The notes below the pieces were generated by a model. That model worked only from the letters and a program-made list of their open reading frames with translations. It was not told the origin of the DNA and did not search any database. Below, in pieces: positions 45,679 through 53,889 of a stretch of DNA of 53,889 nt (positions are counted from its first letter, which is position 1; each line of letters begins with the position of its first letter). The DNA comes from Chryseosolibacter indicum (lineage in GTDB: Bacteria > Bacteroidota > Bacteroidia > Cytophagales > Cyclobacteriaceae). The position numbers and the translations under genes were made by a program. The stretch covers positions 1 to 53,889 of the forward strand of contig NZ_JAHESD010000039.1 of assembly GCF_018598585.1 (NCBI RefSeq), in the 5' to 3' direction.

Positions 45679-47361
45679 CTAAAACTCGTATAAACGTTGT
45701 GGAATATTCCAGCGCAAAGCTAATGAAGTTATTGAAGTATTGTTATTATAAAATGCCACAGCACTTTCACTTTTACGGAGAACTACGGTGCCATCAATAA
45801 ACAAATTATGTTTTATTTGCCATGAGGCAGTAAAAGTTCCGTATAATATGTCATTTGAAACGCCTTGACCTATTTTATTATTATACTCTTGTTTCCTTGT
45901 AGTATTCTTTTTTAGGATGTCGCCACCCCAGTTTACGTTGGTAGTATCGCGGCCTGTTTGCATGACAATAAGCTTACCTTTTAAGTTAAGCTTTGGCAAA
46001 GGTTGATATCGCACAATACCAACAAACTCTTTGAAGTTCGCTCCTAATGGATGGGCAATTGCCTGTTGATAATTGGAGTAACTTCCGTAATTGGTATGAT
46101 GAGAATATGTATATGGACGAACAATATTTATTTCACCGTGAAGGTCAAGGTTAGGAACAGCAAACGCATCGACATACTTGCCGCCTAATTGAATGCCGAA
46201 CTTGTTAGCCCACCATCCATTTCCTGCACGGATATTATCAATTAGAAACTCATCGAGCATAAATTGGCCGTAAAGCTGTAATTGTTTTGCAGCATTCCAT
46301 TTAAAATCCATCCCGATCAACACATTGTCTGTACTACCATTTTGTTGTTCAATGGCTCTGTAAAATATAATTGGGTTAAGATAATCAAGTCGTAAATGGT
46401 CACCCGCTATTGTATCACTGGCAGAAAAAATTACCGATTCAAAAACTCCAACATTCAATTTCTTTCCAATGTTTATGCTGATATGATGAAAAGCATTGTA
46501 TTTGGTGGGAAAACTTTTGTCTCTTGCGCTAATTCCGCCCAGCGTCCCCTCAATTGCTGCTGTCATCTGATTAATCATGAAGAGGTAATTGAGCTTCCAT
46601 ACTTTTACATTACCTTTTAGAAATAAAGAAGGCGGGGCAAAATCGCTGAATGCAAGGGAGCGATATCCATTACCGATAAAAAACCGATCATGGCCAAATT
46701 GCAGGTTAATATGTTTGGTAGCCTCAAAAGTTATATATCCGCGGGCGCTTAAAAAGTCTACACCTGTTCCATTGGAGTACTCCTTCCAAAACCCTTCGTG
46801 TGGCACGACGGGATTGATCCTCATCTGATTCCAAACGTAAGAAGGAAGTACCGCCTGGTTGTCGGTGAGGTAGGTATAGAAACCGACTTTCTGATCGACC
46901 ATTCCCCGTACCTCGATACCACGGGTGTTTATATAAAGTCTTTCCTCCCGTTCTGAATCTTTTCCAAGCCCCGCATAAATAACTGGGTTAATATGAAGGT
47001 CAAAGTCGTTATCATGAAATGAGAAAAAATCTGATTTCTTCTTATAAAAATGTTTGAGAAAAGGCTTTTTACTGTCGCTTGTTTCGGCGTTAGACCATTC
47101 CCAATTATCATTCGTCAGGTAAGCGTAGTTAAACTGATCGCTTGTAGAAACAAAAGCACCTGCATTTTTGGCAGAATCAATAAAAGCGACTATGGCAGAT
47201 CGTTTGTAAGGCTTAATAGCAGTAAACACCTCCGGTATAATTTGACCGGTCTTAATTTCGTACCGGTCAGTCCAGTGGTAATAATCTTCATTTAAAGGAG
47301 CGTAGCTGCTTTGGGCTACTGCAAAAAAAGGCAGCAGCATTAAAAGTAGGGTAAATCTCAT
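45679..47361 (-). CDS. Outer-membrane beta-barrel protein, Wzi/capsule-assembly-like
   Basis: A 560-aa protein with a signal peptide (LLLMLLPFFAVAQ) followed by a plug-like N-terminal segment and many amphipathic strands. The segment FGHDRFFIGNGYRS, then SDFAPPSLFL (about 222-245) resembles the Wzi family, which anchors capsule in the outer membrane. The C-terminus ends SLALRWNIPQRLYEF, with the terminal Phe typical of barrel proteins. The link to Wzi is by pattern, not by search. It is the first gene of an operon with the MsbA-like exporter (5 bp). Confidence 0.7.
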   Translation of the reverse strand: MRFTLLLMLLPFFAVAQSSYAPLNEDYYHWTDRYEIKTGQIIPEVFTAIKPYKRSAIVAFIDSAKNAGAFVSTSDQFNYAYLTNDNWEWSNAETSDSKKPFLKHFYKKKSDFFSFHDNDFDLHINPVIYAGLGKDSEREERLYINTRGIEVRGMVDQKVGFYTYLTDNQAVLPSYVWNQMRINPVVPHEGFWKEYSNGTGVDFLSARGYITFEATKHINLQFGHDRFFIGNGYRSLAFSDFAPPSLFLKGNVKVWKLNYLFMINQMTAAIEGTLGGISARDKSFPTKYNAFHHISINIGKKLNVGVFESVIFSASDTIAGDHLRLDYLNPIIFYRAIEQQNGSTDNVLIGMDFKWNAAKQLQLYGQFMLDEFLIDNIRAGNGWWANKFGIQLGGKYVDAFAVPNLDLHGEINIVRPYTYSHHTNYGSYSNYQQAIAHPLGANFKEFVGIVRYQPLPKLNLKGKLIVMQTGRDTTNVNWGGDILKKNTTRKQEYNNKIGQGVSNDILYGTFTASWQIKHNLFIDGTVVLRKSESAVAFYNNNTSITSLALRWNIPQRLYEF

Positions 47362-47691
47362 TTTTGTAGATCCTGATATGGGGTTAAAAGCGGCATAGAA
47401 GTCTATTGCTACGTAAAGGTAATTGCCTGCGGGCTTCTACTTAGTGAAGTTTTATGGCATCTATTACATTAGTGGTAAATCTAAGGCCAAACAGGAATGA
47501 AATGCATCAGCAATATACATGGCTTTTTAGTCATTATAAGTCCTGTAAGCTCTAAATTGTGTTGGTTTTCATTATTTTTAAGTAGGAAAACGGTTATTTA
47601 AAGTTTTAACCAAATATTTCTGGAAGTCATTGATTTTTCGATTATCCCCCCTATCTTTGCAGTCCTTTAAGGAAAAAGTAAAGATTAAGCA
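47362..47691. other. Divergent intergenic region, 330 bp
   Basis: This lies between the Wzi-like gene (minus) and rpmE2 (plus). It holds the rpmE2 promoter (47630-47659) and, on the minus strand, TACCTTTA (complement of 47414-47421), one mismatch from the -7 consensus, for the Wzi-like operon. No ORF or hairpin is convincing in the rest. Confidence 0.5.
47630..47659 (+). promoter_or_regulatory. Consensus Bacteroidota promoter of rpmE2
   Basis: TTG at 47630-47632, a 19-bp spacer and TATCTTTG at 47652-47659 (TAnnTTTG), 32 bp upstream of the rpmE2 ATG. This is the best promoter match in the window and supports the Bacteroidota assignment. Confidence 0.8.
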
Positions 47692-47940
47692 ATGAAAAAA
47701 GGCATTCATCCTGAATATAAAGAAGTGGTTTTCTGGGATCAATCAAGTGATACCAAGTTTATAACCCGTTCTACTCAAGCTCCTAAGGAAACTATTAAAT
47801 GGGAAGATGGTAAAGAATATCCTGTGATCAAGATCGAGGTTAGTTCTGCATCTCATCCTTTCTATACCGGTAAAAAACTGTTTGTTGATACAGCAGGCCG
47901 TGTAGAGAAATTTAAGAACAAATATCAAAAGAAAGCTTAA
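47692..47940 (+). CDS. rpmE2: 50S ribosomal protein L31, type B (zinc-independent)
   Basis: An 82-aa L31. It has the L31 hallmarks [22 protein letters not shown], the [12 protein letters not shown] core and [10 protein letters not shown]. The zinc-binding cysteines of type A L31 are absent, identifying the type B (zinc-free) form. L31 forms part of the bridge between ribosomal subunits. In many bacteria type B is induced under zinc shortage; in Bacteroidota it is usually the only copy. It has its own consensus promoter and a strong terminator. Confidence 0.97.
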   Translation: MKKGIHPEYKEVVFWDQSSDTKFITRSTQAPKETIKWEDGKEYPVIKIEVSSASHPFYTGKKLFVDTAGRVEKFKNKYQKKA

Positions 47941-47963
47941 TTACTCTTCAAATAAGCACTGTG

Positions 47964-47998
47964 AAAAGGTCTTCGTTCTGAAGACCTTTTTTATTTTA
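47964..47998 (+). terminator. Rho-independent terminator of rpmE2
   Basis: An 11-bp stem (47964-47974 with 47980-47990; AAAAGGTCTTC/GAAGACCTTTT), a 5-nt loop and TTATTTTA. It starts 24 bp after the rpmE2 stop. Confidence 0.92.
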
Positions 47999-48180
47999 CT
48001 GCCTCTACAACAACTCGGTAAATGATAGCAGGCGGAGTTTACCTTCATTTTAGTAAATCAACTTAGAAAACATATTTTATCTTGCTGCCTGAAATATGCC
48101 AAGCCTCACGTTAGACAACAATCTTTTAAAAAGGCATTTTTTACAGGCTATTTTATACCAATACTCCATTATTTTTGAAC

Positions 48181-49347
48181 ATGAATCTTGTCCTGTTCGA
48201 TGACCCCGTCATTCGCTTAGAATTATTGCCATTTACCTTTACCCGGCCCGTTTGTGAAATAAGGGTAGGTATTTTAACCATTGCCGAAAAATGGGAAAAG
48301 TGGCTTACCGCGAAAGCGTCTTACCAGACAGAAAAATATCTACAGAAGAAGTTTGCCCCGAAATTTACTGATGATAATGTATTGATTAACGGGGCCGTAT
48401 GTCCCGATCAAAAGTTGGTAGATACGATCAAGTCTCTGCCTGCCGGTTATTATCTTGTACAAGGAAGCTTTTTGATTGCTGCACATCATCCAGAGAAAGA
48501 AATGGAAAGCACGAATACTATTGAGTATACAGATCCAATTAAAGTAATCGACAGACCCTGGAAGATATTTACAGAAAACGGACGTGAGATTCGTGCCGAT
48601 TTTAAGCTTGTAACCGAAGGAAGAAAGTCAGCACCACTGCCTGACAAGCATACTGTTGTTTATGGAGAAGAAAACCTTTTCGTAGAAGACGGTGTAACCA
48701 TTAAAGCAGCCGTTATCAATGCAGAAAATGGTCCTGTTTATCTTGGTAAGAACAGCATTATTCAGGAAGGGGCGCTCATAAGAGGTGCGTTTGCATTATG
48801 TGAAGGAGGCCACCTGAATATGGGCGTTAAGATACGAGGCGATGTAACGGTTGGTCCCTACTCAAAAGTTGGAGGAGAAATAAGTACAACGGTTGTTTTT
48901 GGTAACAGTAACAAAGCACACGATGGCTTTTTAGGATGCTCTGTTTTAGGAGAGTGGTGCAACCTGGGAGCTGATACCAATACATCTAACCTGAAGAACA
49001 ACTACGATACCGTGAAACTTTGGCGGCATGTTACCGCATCGTACGAAAGTACCGGTCTGCAATTTTGTGGGTTAATGATGGGCGACCACAGCAAATGCAG
49101 CATCAATACCATGTTTAATACAGGCACTGTCGTGGATGTTTCCGCTAATATATTTGGTGGGGGTTTTCCTAAAAACTATATCCCCTCCTTTACCTGGGGA
49201 GGATCAGGAGGAGTAACCACTTATGATCTCGATAAAGCCCTAGAAACAGCACGGAGGGTCATGGAAAGAAGAAATCTTGTTTTTGATGACATTGAAAAAG
49301 AAATCCTCACCCATGTTTTTCAACTAACAGCCCCAACACGATTATAG
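48181..49347 (+). CDS. GlmU-family sugar-phosphate nucleotidyltransferase/acetyltransferase
   Basis: About 388 aa from the ATG at 48181; a TTG 6 bases upstream is in frame. The N-terminal half opens LVLFDDPVIRLELLPFTFTRP and VGILTIAEKWEKWL, characteristic of the alternative GlmU group in Bacteroidota rather than classical GlmU. The C-terminal half (about 180-360) is a left-handed beta helix of hexapeptide repeats (VYLGKNSIIQEGALIRG, GVKIRGDVTVGPYSKVGGEI). Such bifunctional enzymes make UDP-GlcNAc from GlcN-1-P, for peptidoglycan and LPS. The classical nucleotidyltransferase Gly-rich loop is not obvious, so activity is inferred. It is 4 bp before the delta' gene. Confidence 0.85.
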   Translation: MNLVLFDDPVIRLELLPFTFTRPVCEIRVGILTIAEKWEKWLTAKASYQTEKYLQKKFAPKFTDDNVLINGAVCPDQKLVDTIKSLPAGYYLVQGSFLIAAHHPEKEMESTNTIEYTDPIKVIDRPWKIFTENGREIRADFKLVTEGRKSAPLPDKHTVVYGEENLFVEDGVTIKAAVINAENGPVYLGKNSIIQEGALIRGAFALCEGGHLNMGVKIRGDVTVGPYSKVGGEISTTVVFGNSNKAHDGFLGCSVLGEWCNLGADTNTSNLKNNYDTVKLWRHVTASYESTGLQFCGLMMGDHSKCSINTMFNTGTVVDVSANIFGGGFPKNYIPSFTWGGSGGVTTYDLDKALETARRVMERRNLVFDDIEKEILTHVFQLTAPTRL

Positions 49348-49351
49348 AATC

Positions 49352-50476
49352 ATGAAATTCTCAGATATACCAGGACTTCAGGATTGCAAAAAAGTATTGA
49401 CAGATGCTGTAACCAATCACCACGCAGCACACGCACAGCTTTTTGTAGGCGCCGAAGGTGCGTTGAATTTACCATTGGCGCTGGCTTATGCCACTTACCT
49501 TCATTGCGAAAACAGGACTGATGAAGATGCCTGCGGCACCTGTGCTGCCTGCTCTAAAAATGCAAAGTTTGTTCATCCCGACACGCACTTTGTCTTTCCG
49601 TTAAGCAATGTAAAAGGTGATAAAGATGAAGAACGTTTTAAGGCCGACATTCTCAAACTGTGGCGTTCCTTCTTGCTGGAACAACCTTTCGGAAACCTTG
49701 ACGACTGGACTAACCATTATGGCGGAGAAGATAAGCAGGCCTTAATCTCAAGAGAAGAAAGCCGTGAGATTATCAAGACACTTTCCCTAAAGCCTTTTGA
49801 GAGCAAGAATAAAATCATGATCATCTGGCAACCAGAACTTATGCATCCTTCTGCTGCCAATGGTATCCTTAAGATACTTGAAGAACCACCTCCGCATACA
49901 TTCTTCATTCTGGTAACAAACGCTGCCGATAAACTATTACCTACTATAATTTCGCGCACACAAATCGTTACAATACCTCTGTTGAGTGATGATGAATTAA
50001 AAAATTACCTCACAGAAACTAAGTCACTTCAGCCATCAAGAGTTGACAAGATTGCTCAGTTGGCAGATGGCAACATTAACCTTGCGCTTAAGCTAATAGA
50101 CAATGAGGAGGACAATAACGCACAACGCTTTACAGAATGGATGCGTGCTTGTTATAAACGAAACTATGCTGGTCTGGTAACCATGGCAGAAGACTACCAT
50201 GGCCTTGATAAACTTAGCCAGAAAAACCTTATCACTTACAGCATTAACATGATGCGCGAAACCTTGCTGTATTCAACCGGTGTTGATTCAATGAACAGAA
50301 CGCGGGGAGATGAGCTTAAGTTTGTTCAGGATTTCAGCAAAGTTATGAACCTCGACAAGGTGGAACAATCATTTAAATTGATGAACGAGGCCACCTATCA
50401 TTTGGAAAGGAATGGCAGTGCAAAAATGATTTTCCTGGACCTGTCATTAAAAATTTCTAAAACATTAAATCCATAG
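49352..50476 (+). CDS. holB: DNA polymerase III subunit delta' (clamp loader)
   Basis: A 374-aa AAA+ clamp-loader subunit. Family features are a zinc-binding Cys cluster (CENRTDEDACGTCAAC, about 49-64), a Walker B-like stretch, the SRC-like motif ISRTQIVTIPL and EEPPPHTFFILVT (sensor region). The Walker A site lacks GKT (GAEGALNLPL), as in E. coli delta', which does not bind ATP. The C-terminal collar domain ends at about 374. It opens the sliding clamp onto DNA. It lies 3 bp before hemC and 4 bp after the GlmU-family gene, suggesting an operon. Confidence 0.88.
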   Translation: MKFSDIPGLQDCKKVLTDAVTNHHAAHAQLFVGAEGALNLPLALAYATYLHCENRTDEDACGTCAACSKNAKFVHPDTHFVFPLSNVKGDKDEERFKADILKLWRSFLLEQPFGNLDDWTNHYGGEDKQALISREESREIIKTLSLKPFESKNKIMIIWQPELMHPSAANGILKILEEPPPHTFFILVTNAADKLLPTIISRTQIVTIPLLSDDELKNYLTETKSLQPSRVDKIAQLADGNINLALKLIDNEEDNNAQRFTEWMRACYKRNYAGLVTMAEDYHGLDKLSQKNLITYSINMMRETLLYSTGVDSMNRTRGDELKFVQDFSKVMNLDKVEQSFKLMNEATYHLERNGSAKMIFLDLSLKISKTLNP

Positions 50477-50479
50477 TTA

Positions 50480-51412
50480 ATGAATAAAATCATCCGGATT
50501 GGTACACGCGGAAGCAAACTTGCTCTATGGCAGGCACACCATGTTGCAGAACTTATCAAGCCTTCTGGTTATCAAACTGAAATTGTACCTATAGAAACAA
50601 GAGGGGATAAAATCCTGAATGTATCTATTGCAAAGATTGGAAGCAAAGGAGTGTTTACAGAGGAGATTGAAGAAAAACTGCTGGATGGTTCTATTGACAT
50701 TGCTGTTCATAGCGCCAAAGATCTTTCATCTACACTGGCTGATGAGCTGGAGCTTATTGCCTTTACGGAAAGAGAAGTTGTAAATGATGTTGTGTTAAGT
50801 TTTGATAAATCATTCTCATTGAAGAACACCAAAGCGGTAATAGGAACTTCGTCTACACGGAGGGTTGCATTTGTAAAACATTTCTATCCTGAAGCGAATA
50901 CGGTTTCTGTTCGAGGCAATCTCCAAACACGCATTTCAAAATTACAGGCCAAAGAAGCAGACGCACTGATTCTTGCTTACGCGGGTATTCACCGCATGGG
51001 CTACGACGATCTTATCGTGCAAAAAATAGAGACAAGCTACTTTGTTCCGCCTGTGGGCCAGGGAACAATAGCAATAGAGTGTCATAAGAAACTATCTTTC
51101 GATAAAAAGGAAGTTATTGAACGCTGGGTGAATCACCCTGACACCGAGGACTGTATTCGCGCTGAACGCGCATTTCTAAAAACCTTGGAAGGTGGTTGCA
51201 GCATTCCTTCGTTTGGCTACGCCTGGAAAGAAGGCAATATGGTTACCCTTAAAGCCGGTATCATTTCTCTTGACGGCAAGCAGATCGTTAAGGTAAAAAA
51301 ATCGGCTACTGTTGAAGACGCCAAAGAACTAGGCAAAAATGTAGCTGATGAAGTATTATCAGACGGAGGTGCTGAAATATTGTCTGCCATCCGCAATACC
51401 ATTAAGACCTAA
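50480..51412 (+). CDS. hemC: Hydroxymethylbilane synthase (porphobilinogen deaminase)
   Basis: A 310-aa enzyme of normal family length. It starts IRIGTRGSKLALWQAHHVAE, with KDLSS (about 81), GTSSTRR (about 122), SVRGNLQTRISKLQ and the dipyrromethane-attachment Cys in LEGGCSIPSFGY (about 241). It joins four porphobilinogen units into hydroxymethylbilane, the linear tetrapyrrole precursor of haem, sirohaem and B12. It follows holB by 3 bp. No other hem genes are in the window. Confidence 0.96.
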   Translation: MNKIIRIGTRGSKLALWQAHHVAELIKPSGYQTEIVPIETRGDKILNVSIAKIGSKGVFTEEIEEKLLDGSIDIAVHSAKDLSSTLADELELIAFTEREVVNDVVLSFDKSFSLKNTKAVIGTSSTRRVAFVKHFYPEANTVSVRGNLQTRISKLQAKEADALILAYAGIHRMGYDDLIVQKIETSYFVPPVGQGTIAIECHKKLSFDKKEVIERWVNHPDTEDCIRAERAFLKTLEGGCSIPSFGYAWKEGNMVTLKAGIISLDGKQIVKVKKSATVEDAKELGKNVADEVLSDGGAEILSAIRNTIKT

Positions 51413-51574
51413 TTTGATAGGGAACAAAGTCTACAAAGATTACTACCTCATAAACATAAATCGATTTAAATTGCTGGTATCATTTTATAGTAATACACAT
51501 TTAAACAAGATGTATTCTATTTAATGGCTATGTTCAATTTCTAACTATTTCTAGCTAATACGCCTTGTTATTTT

Positions 51575-52441
51575 ATGAAAAAAATGCTTCCCCTGTTATT
51601 CGTTCTAACAACGCTAATCAACCAGGCACACGCCCAGAAAAAAGATCAGGTTGTAACGATTAAAACAAAATACGGGGATATGATTGCCATCCTGTATAAT
51701 GAAACCCCAAAACACAAACAGAACTTTATCAAGCTTGCAAAAGAACATTTCTATGACAGCCTTCTATTCCATAGGGTAATTGAAGGTTTTATGATTCAAG
51801 GAGGAGATCCTGAATCAAGAAAGGCAAAGCCAGAGCAGAGACTTGGAAATGGAGGCCCGGGTTATACCGTTGATGCCGAAATAAATCCTAAATTCTTTCA
51901 TGAACGTGGTGCACTATCTGCAGCACGGTTAGGAGATCAGGCAAATCCTACCAAAGCCAGCAGCGGAAGTCAGTTCTATATCGTACAGGGCCGTAAGTAT
52001 ACGGAGAGTGAGCTAAAGACAGATCCGCAGAAGTATGGAAGCGCACTTCAACAATTCTTTCAAAAATCAGAGAATAGGAGTTATTATGATACTATGGCCA
52101 ACCTCTATAGAGCAGGAGATCAAAAAGCCTATGAAGAATTTATATTAAGTCTGAAGCCTTTAATAGAAAAACAATTAGGTGTAAGCGTAGATAAAGACAT
52201 TTCCGCAGAGGCTTTAAACACTTATACAACAGTTGGAGGAGCACCCCATCTTGATAACGGCTATACAGTTTTTGGAAAGGTTATCAAAGGCCTAGAAGTG
52301 GTCGATAAGATTGCAGCGCTTCCGAAGGGGCAGGCGGATAGGCCAGTTGAAGATGTTTGGATGATGGTTAGTATAGAAGAAATGTCTAAGAAGAAAATTG
52401 AAAAGAAATACGGTTATAAATATCCGGAACAGAAAAAATAG
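51575..52441 (+). CDS. Secreted cyclophilin-type peptidyl-prolyl isomerase with insert
   Basis: A 288-aa protein with a signal peptide (LPLLFVLTTLINQAHA). The cyclophilin core is split: VTIKTKYGDMIAILYNETPK, FHRVIEGFMIQGGDP (catalytic Arg) and SSGSQFYIVQG, then after a helical insert of about 75 residues (about 150-220) the end of the domain: LDNGYTVFGKVIKGLEVVDK and PVEDVWMMVSIEE. A basic C-terminal tail follows. It catalyses cis/trans proline isomerisation, probably in the periplasm. Inserts at this site occur in other Bacteroidota; function unknown. It starts 162 bp after hemC. Confidence 0.92.
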   Translation: MKKMLPLLFVLTTLINQAHAQKKDQVVTIKTKYGDMIAILYNETPKHKQNFIKLAKEHFYDSLLFHRVIEGFMIQGGDPESRKAKPEQRLGNGGPGYTVDAEINPKFFHERGALSAARLGDQANPTKASSGSQFYIVQGRKYTESELKTDPQKYGSALQQFFQKSENRSYYDTMANLYRAGDQKAYEEFILSLKPLIEKQLGVSVDKDISAEALNTYTTVGGAPHLDNGYTVFGKVIKGLEVVDKIAALPKGQADRPVEDVWMMVSIEEMSKKKIEKKYGYKYPEQKK

Positions 52442-52448
52442 CAACACA

Positions 52449-53357
52449 ATGAAAATACTTGTTACAGGATCAAACGGGTTACTCGGCCAAAAACTCACGC
52501 AACTGATTCAACAGCAGGAAGGCTTTGAACTGATTGCTACTGCAAGAGGCAAGAGTGCTATCCCGATTACAAAAGGTTCTTTTTATTCTCTGGATATTTG
52601 TGATCCTGCATCTGTAGGTTCTGTATTCGCAGAAGTTAAACCAGACGTTGTGATTCATGGTGCTGCAATGACTATGGTTGACCAGTGTGAAACGGATCGG
52701 GATGCCTGCTGGAAATCGAATGTTACAGCGGTAGAGTATATTGTTAAAGCCTGTGAGAAAATAAATGCACGCCTTGTTCACGTGTCCACCGATTTTATTT
52801 TCGATGGCAGCCATGGACCGCTTGATGAAAATGAAAAGCCTGCACCTGTAAATTTCTATGGTGAAAGTAAGCTTACTGGCGAGAAGGTTGTAATGGAGAG
52901 TTCTCTTGACTGGTGCATTTGCCGTACTGTTCTTGTGTATGGAATCACTTCCGATATGAGTCGTTCCAACATTGTATTATGGGTTAAAGATTCATTGGAG
53001 AAAGGTAAAACCATCCAGGTGGTGAATGATCAGTTTCGCACACCAACGCTGGCTGAAGACCTTGCTATGGGATGCTTCCTGGCTGCCAAACACAAAGCAA
53101 AAGGTATCTATAATATCTCTGGAAAAGACTTTATGAGTCCGTATGATATTGCTATTAAGACTGCTGAATTTTTCAATCTCGATAAATCATTAATTAAGCC
53201 TGCTGATAGCACTACGTTTAAGCAACCGGCAAGAAGACCACTGGTGACAGGATTTATTATTGATAAAGCACGTAAGGAGTTAGGCTATGAACCGCATTCA
53301 TTTATGGAAGGCGTAGCACTTCTCGCTCAACAGGTTGCATCTGTTAGTGTGAAGTAA
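52449..53357 (+). CDS. RmlD-like NAD(P)-dependent sugar reductase
   Basis: About 302 aa from the ATG at 52449 (MKILVTGSNGLLGQK; an earlier in-frame ATG at 52398 lies inside the previous gene). The nucleotide site is GSNGLLGQK (about 8). VSTDFIFDG and FYGESKLTGEK (the SDR Tyr-x-x-x-Lys) match dTDP-4-dehydrorhamnose reductases of the RmlD/RfbD family. The C-terminal substrate domain contains RPLVTGFIIDKARKELGYEP. The true sugar substrate is uncertain. It starts 7 bp after the cyclophilin gene. Confidence 0.85.
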   Translation: MKILVTGSNGLLGQKLTQLIQQQEGFELIATARGKSAIPITKGSFYSLDICDPASVGSVFAEVKPDVVIHGAAMTMVDQCETDRDACWKSNVTAVEYIVKACEKINARLVHVSTDFIFDGSHGPLDENEKPAPVNFYGESKLTGEKVVMESSLDWCICRTVLVYGITSDMSRSNIVLWVKDSLEKGKTIQVVNDQFRTPTLAEDLAMGCFLAAKHKAKGIYNISGKDFMSPYDIAIKTAEFFNLDKSLIKPADSTTFKQPARRPLVTGFIIDKARKELGYEPHSFMEGVALLAQQVASVSVK

Positions 53358-53449
53358 GGTGACGGAAGTATGATGGCACGGGCGTAATAATGGGCTTTTT
53401 CCTTACGGTTCAGGTAAGCACCAATTACAAGTAGCACAAAAAGTAAAGA

Positions 53450-53551
53450 TTAACTCATCTTGAGACGATGATTCTTCCAGAGAGCGATGAACGCTATTCG
53501 AAATCCCCTTCCCCAGCGATCTCCAATAGAAAGACATCCTTTCAACTGCAT
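53450..53551 (-). CDS. Possible 33-codon small ORF
   Basis: An ATG at 53551 on the minus strand opens a frame ending at TAA (53450-53452). The product is short, basic and partly hydrophobic (GFRIAFIALWKNHRLKMS at the C-terminus). I cannot assign it. It may be a repeated-element by-product, because its 5' end lies in the direct repeat. Confidence 0.2.
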   Translation of the reverse strand: MQLKGCLSIGDRWGRGFRIAFIALWKNHRLKMS

Positions 53552-53718
53552 TTCATAGTACCCATTGTAAGGTCGGGGATGTCCTCGCGACCTTGTTTGT
53601 TTTTCATAGTTCCTTCCGTAGGCGGGGGGATGACGAAGATGGTGGAAGTGTCTACGCCTTTTCTTTTGTTAAAATGCTTTTGGGACAGCCATATAAAATG
53701 GCTCACGAATAGATCCTG

Positions 53719-53817
53719 CCAGCACCGTGCGAGCACCATGCCAGCACCGTGTCTGCGAGAAAATACCCCCATTTCTCGCAGACATGCTGTACGCACGGTG
53801 CTGGCATGGTGCGCGCA
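53719..53817. repeat. Long inverted repeat/hairpin with direct repeats
   Basis: Outer arms: 53733-53751 with 53794-53812 (19 bp, perfect; CACGGTGCTGGCATGGTGC on the right). Inner arms: 53750-53762 with 53772-53784 (13 bp, perfect; TGTCTGCGAGAAA). They form a stem of about 30 bp with a 9-nt loop (ATACCCCCA region) and a bulge on the right. CCAGCACCGTG also occurs twice as a direct repeat (53719-53729 and 53741-53751, 22 bp apart). Confidence 0.8.
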
Positions 53818-53889
53818 TCGGGCACTCCCAAGCCTATTATCAGCTTCTCCCCCAACCACCCGGTGCCATTCAAAGCCCATGAAAATAAT

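Larger units (their letters stand above)
53358..53889. other. End of window: repeat-bearing non-coding stretch
   Basis: No convincing gene. A 33-codon frame (53450-53551, minus) and a 112-codon frame (53542-53880, minus) exist, but the latter runs straight through the repeat structure. The stretch has a direct repeat (about 53551-53586 versus 53602-53638, sharing TCATAGT and a G-rich run before ATG), a short hairpin at 53569-53594 (AAGGTCG/CGACCTT) and the long hairpin at 53733-53812. It is GC-richer than its surroundings. Confidence 0.5.

Noticed and set aside
53542-53880. 112-codon minus-strand ORF at the window end
   Set aside because: It runs through both arms of the long hairpin and the direct repeats, has unusual His/Arg/Cys-rich composition, and lacks any motif; the repeat explains the open frame.

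Overview
The window looks like chromosomal DNA of a Bacteroidota bacterium, most likely order Cytophagales. The evidence is: start codons without Shine-Dalgarno leaders; Bacteroidota-type promoter boxes (TAnnTTTG, with a TTG box 19 bp upstream in the best case); PadR-linked orphan FtsX/MacB permeases with a prefix domain; a fused IcmF mutase; type B L31; an alternative GlmU-family protein; and many SpII lipoproteins. I see no rRNA, tRNA, CRISPR array, transposase or prophage genes. Most of the window is ordinary chromosomal content with a few decayed genes.

Layout. 1-6.7 kb: an uncharacterised protein, then a PadR regulator followed by two tandem 875-residue MacB/FtsX-like permeases that have no ATPase next to them. 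6.7-9.9 kb (minus strand): a PAP2/haloperoxidase-like lipoprotein, a beta-barrel protein and a small membrane-anchored protein. 10-19 kb (minus strand): a signalling block. Its compact part runs, in transcription order, receiver-kinase, CHASE3/HAMP/GAF hybrid kinase with three receivers, stand-alone receiver, CheR and CheB. A triple-PAS kinase follows after a gap. There is no chemoreceptor, CheA or CheW, so the CheB/CheR pair probably serves a non-chemotactic phospho-signalling circuit. 19-24 kb: a ZIP metal transporter, a lipoprotein, a group II truncated haemoglobin, a patatin phospholipase and a secreted phosphodiesterase/phosphatase-like protein. 24-27.3 kb: a small membrane protein, a YifB/ComM ATPase, a membrane-anchored LuxR regulator, a DUF4199 protein and a VOC protein.

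27.3-32.4 kb holds two broken genes: a 5'-truncated and frameshifted histidine kinase remnant, and a Uma2 nuclease-fold gene split by one missing T in a T-run. Between them lie an SpoU rRNA methyltransferase, an NAD(P)-binding protein, an AraC regulator and an RlmI-like methyltransferase. 32.5-43.6 kb: TypA/BipA, a large lipoprotein, an M16 peptidase with two modules, IcmF and a PHP phosphatase. 43.8-47.4 kb: a Wzi-like outer-membrane protein followed by an MsbA-like exporter, probably an envelope operon. 47.7-53.4 kb: L31B, a GlmU-family protein, the DNA polymerase III delta' subunit, HemC, a secreted cyclophilin and an RmlD-like reductase. The last 530 bp contain no convincing gene but do contain strong direct and inverted repeats.

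The least explained items are the chemotaxis-free CheB/CheR kinase block, the orphan permease pair, the structured intergenic DNA at 27.4-27.55 kb, 42.6-42.7 kb and 53.5-53.8 kb, and the two frameshifted genes. All calls come from reading the sequence; no database search was run.
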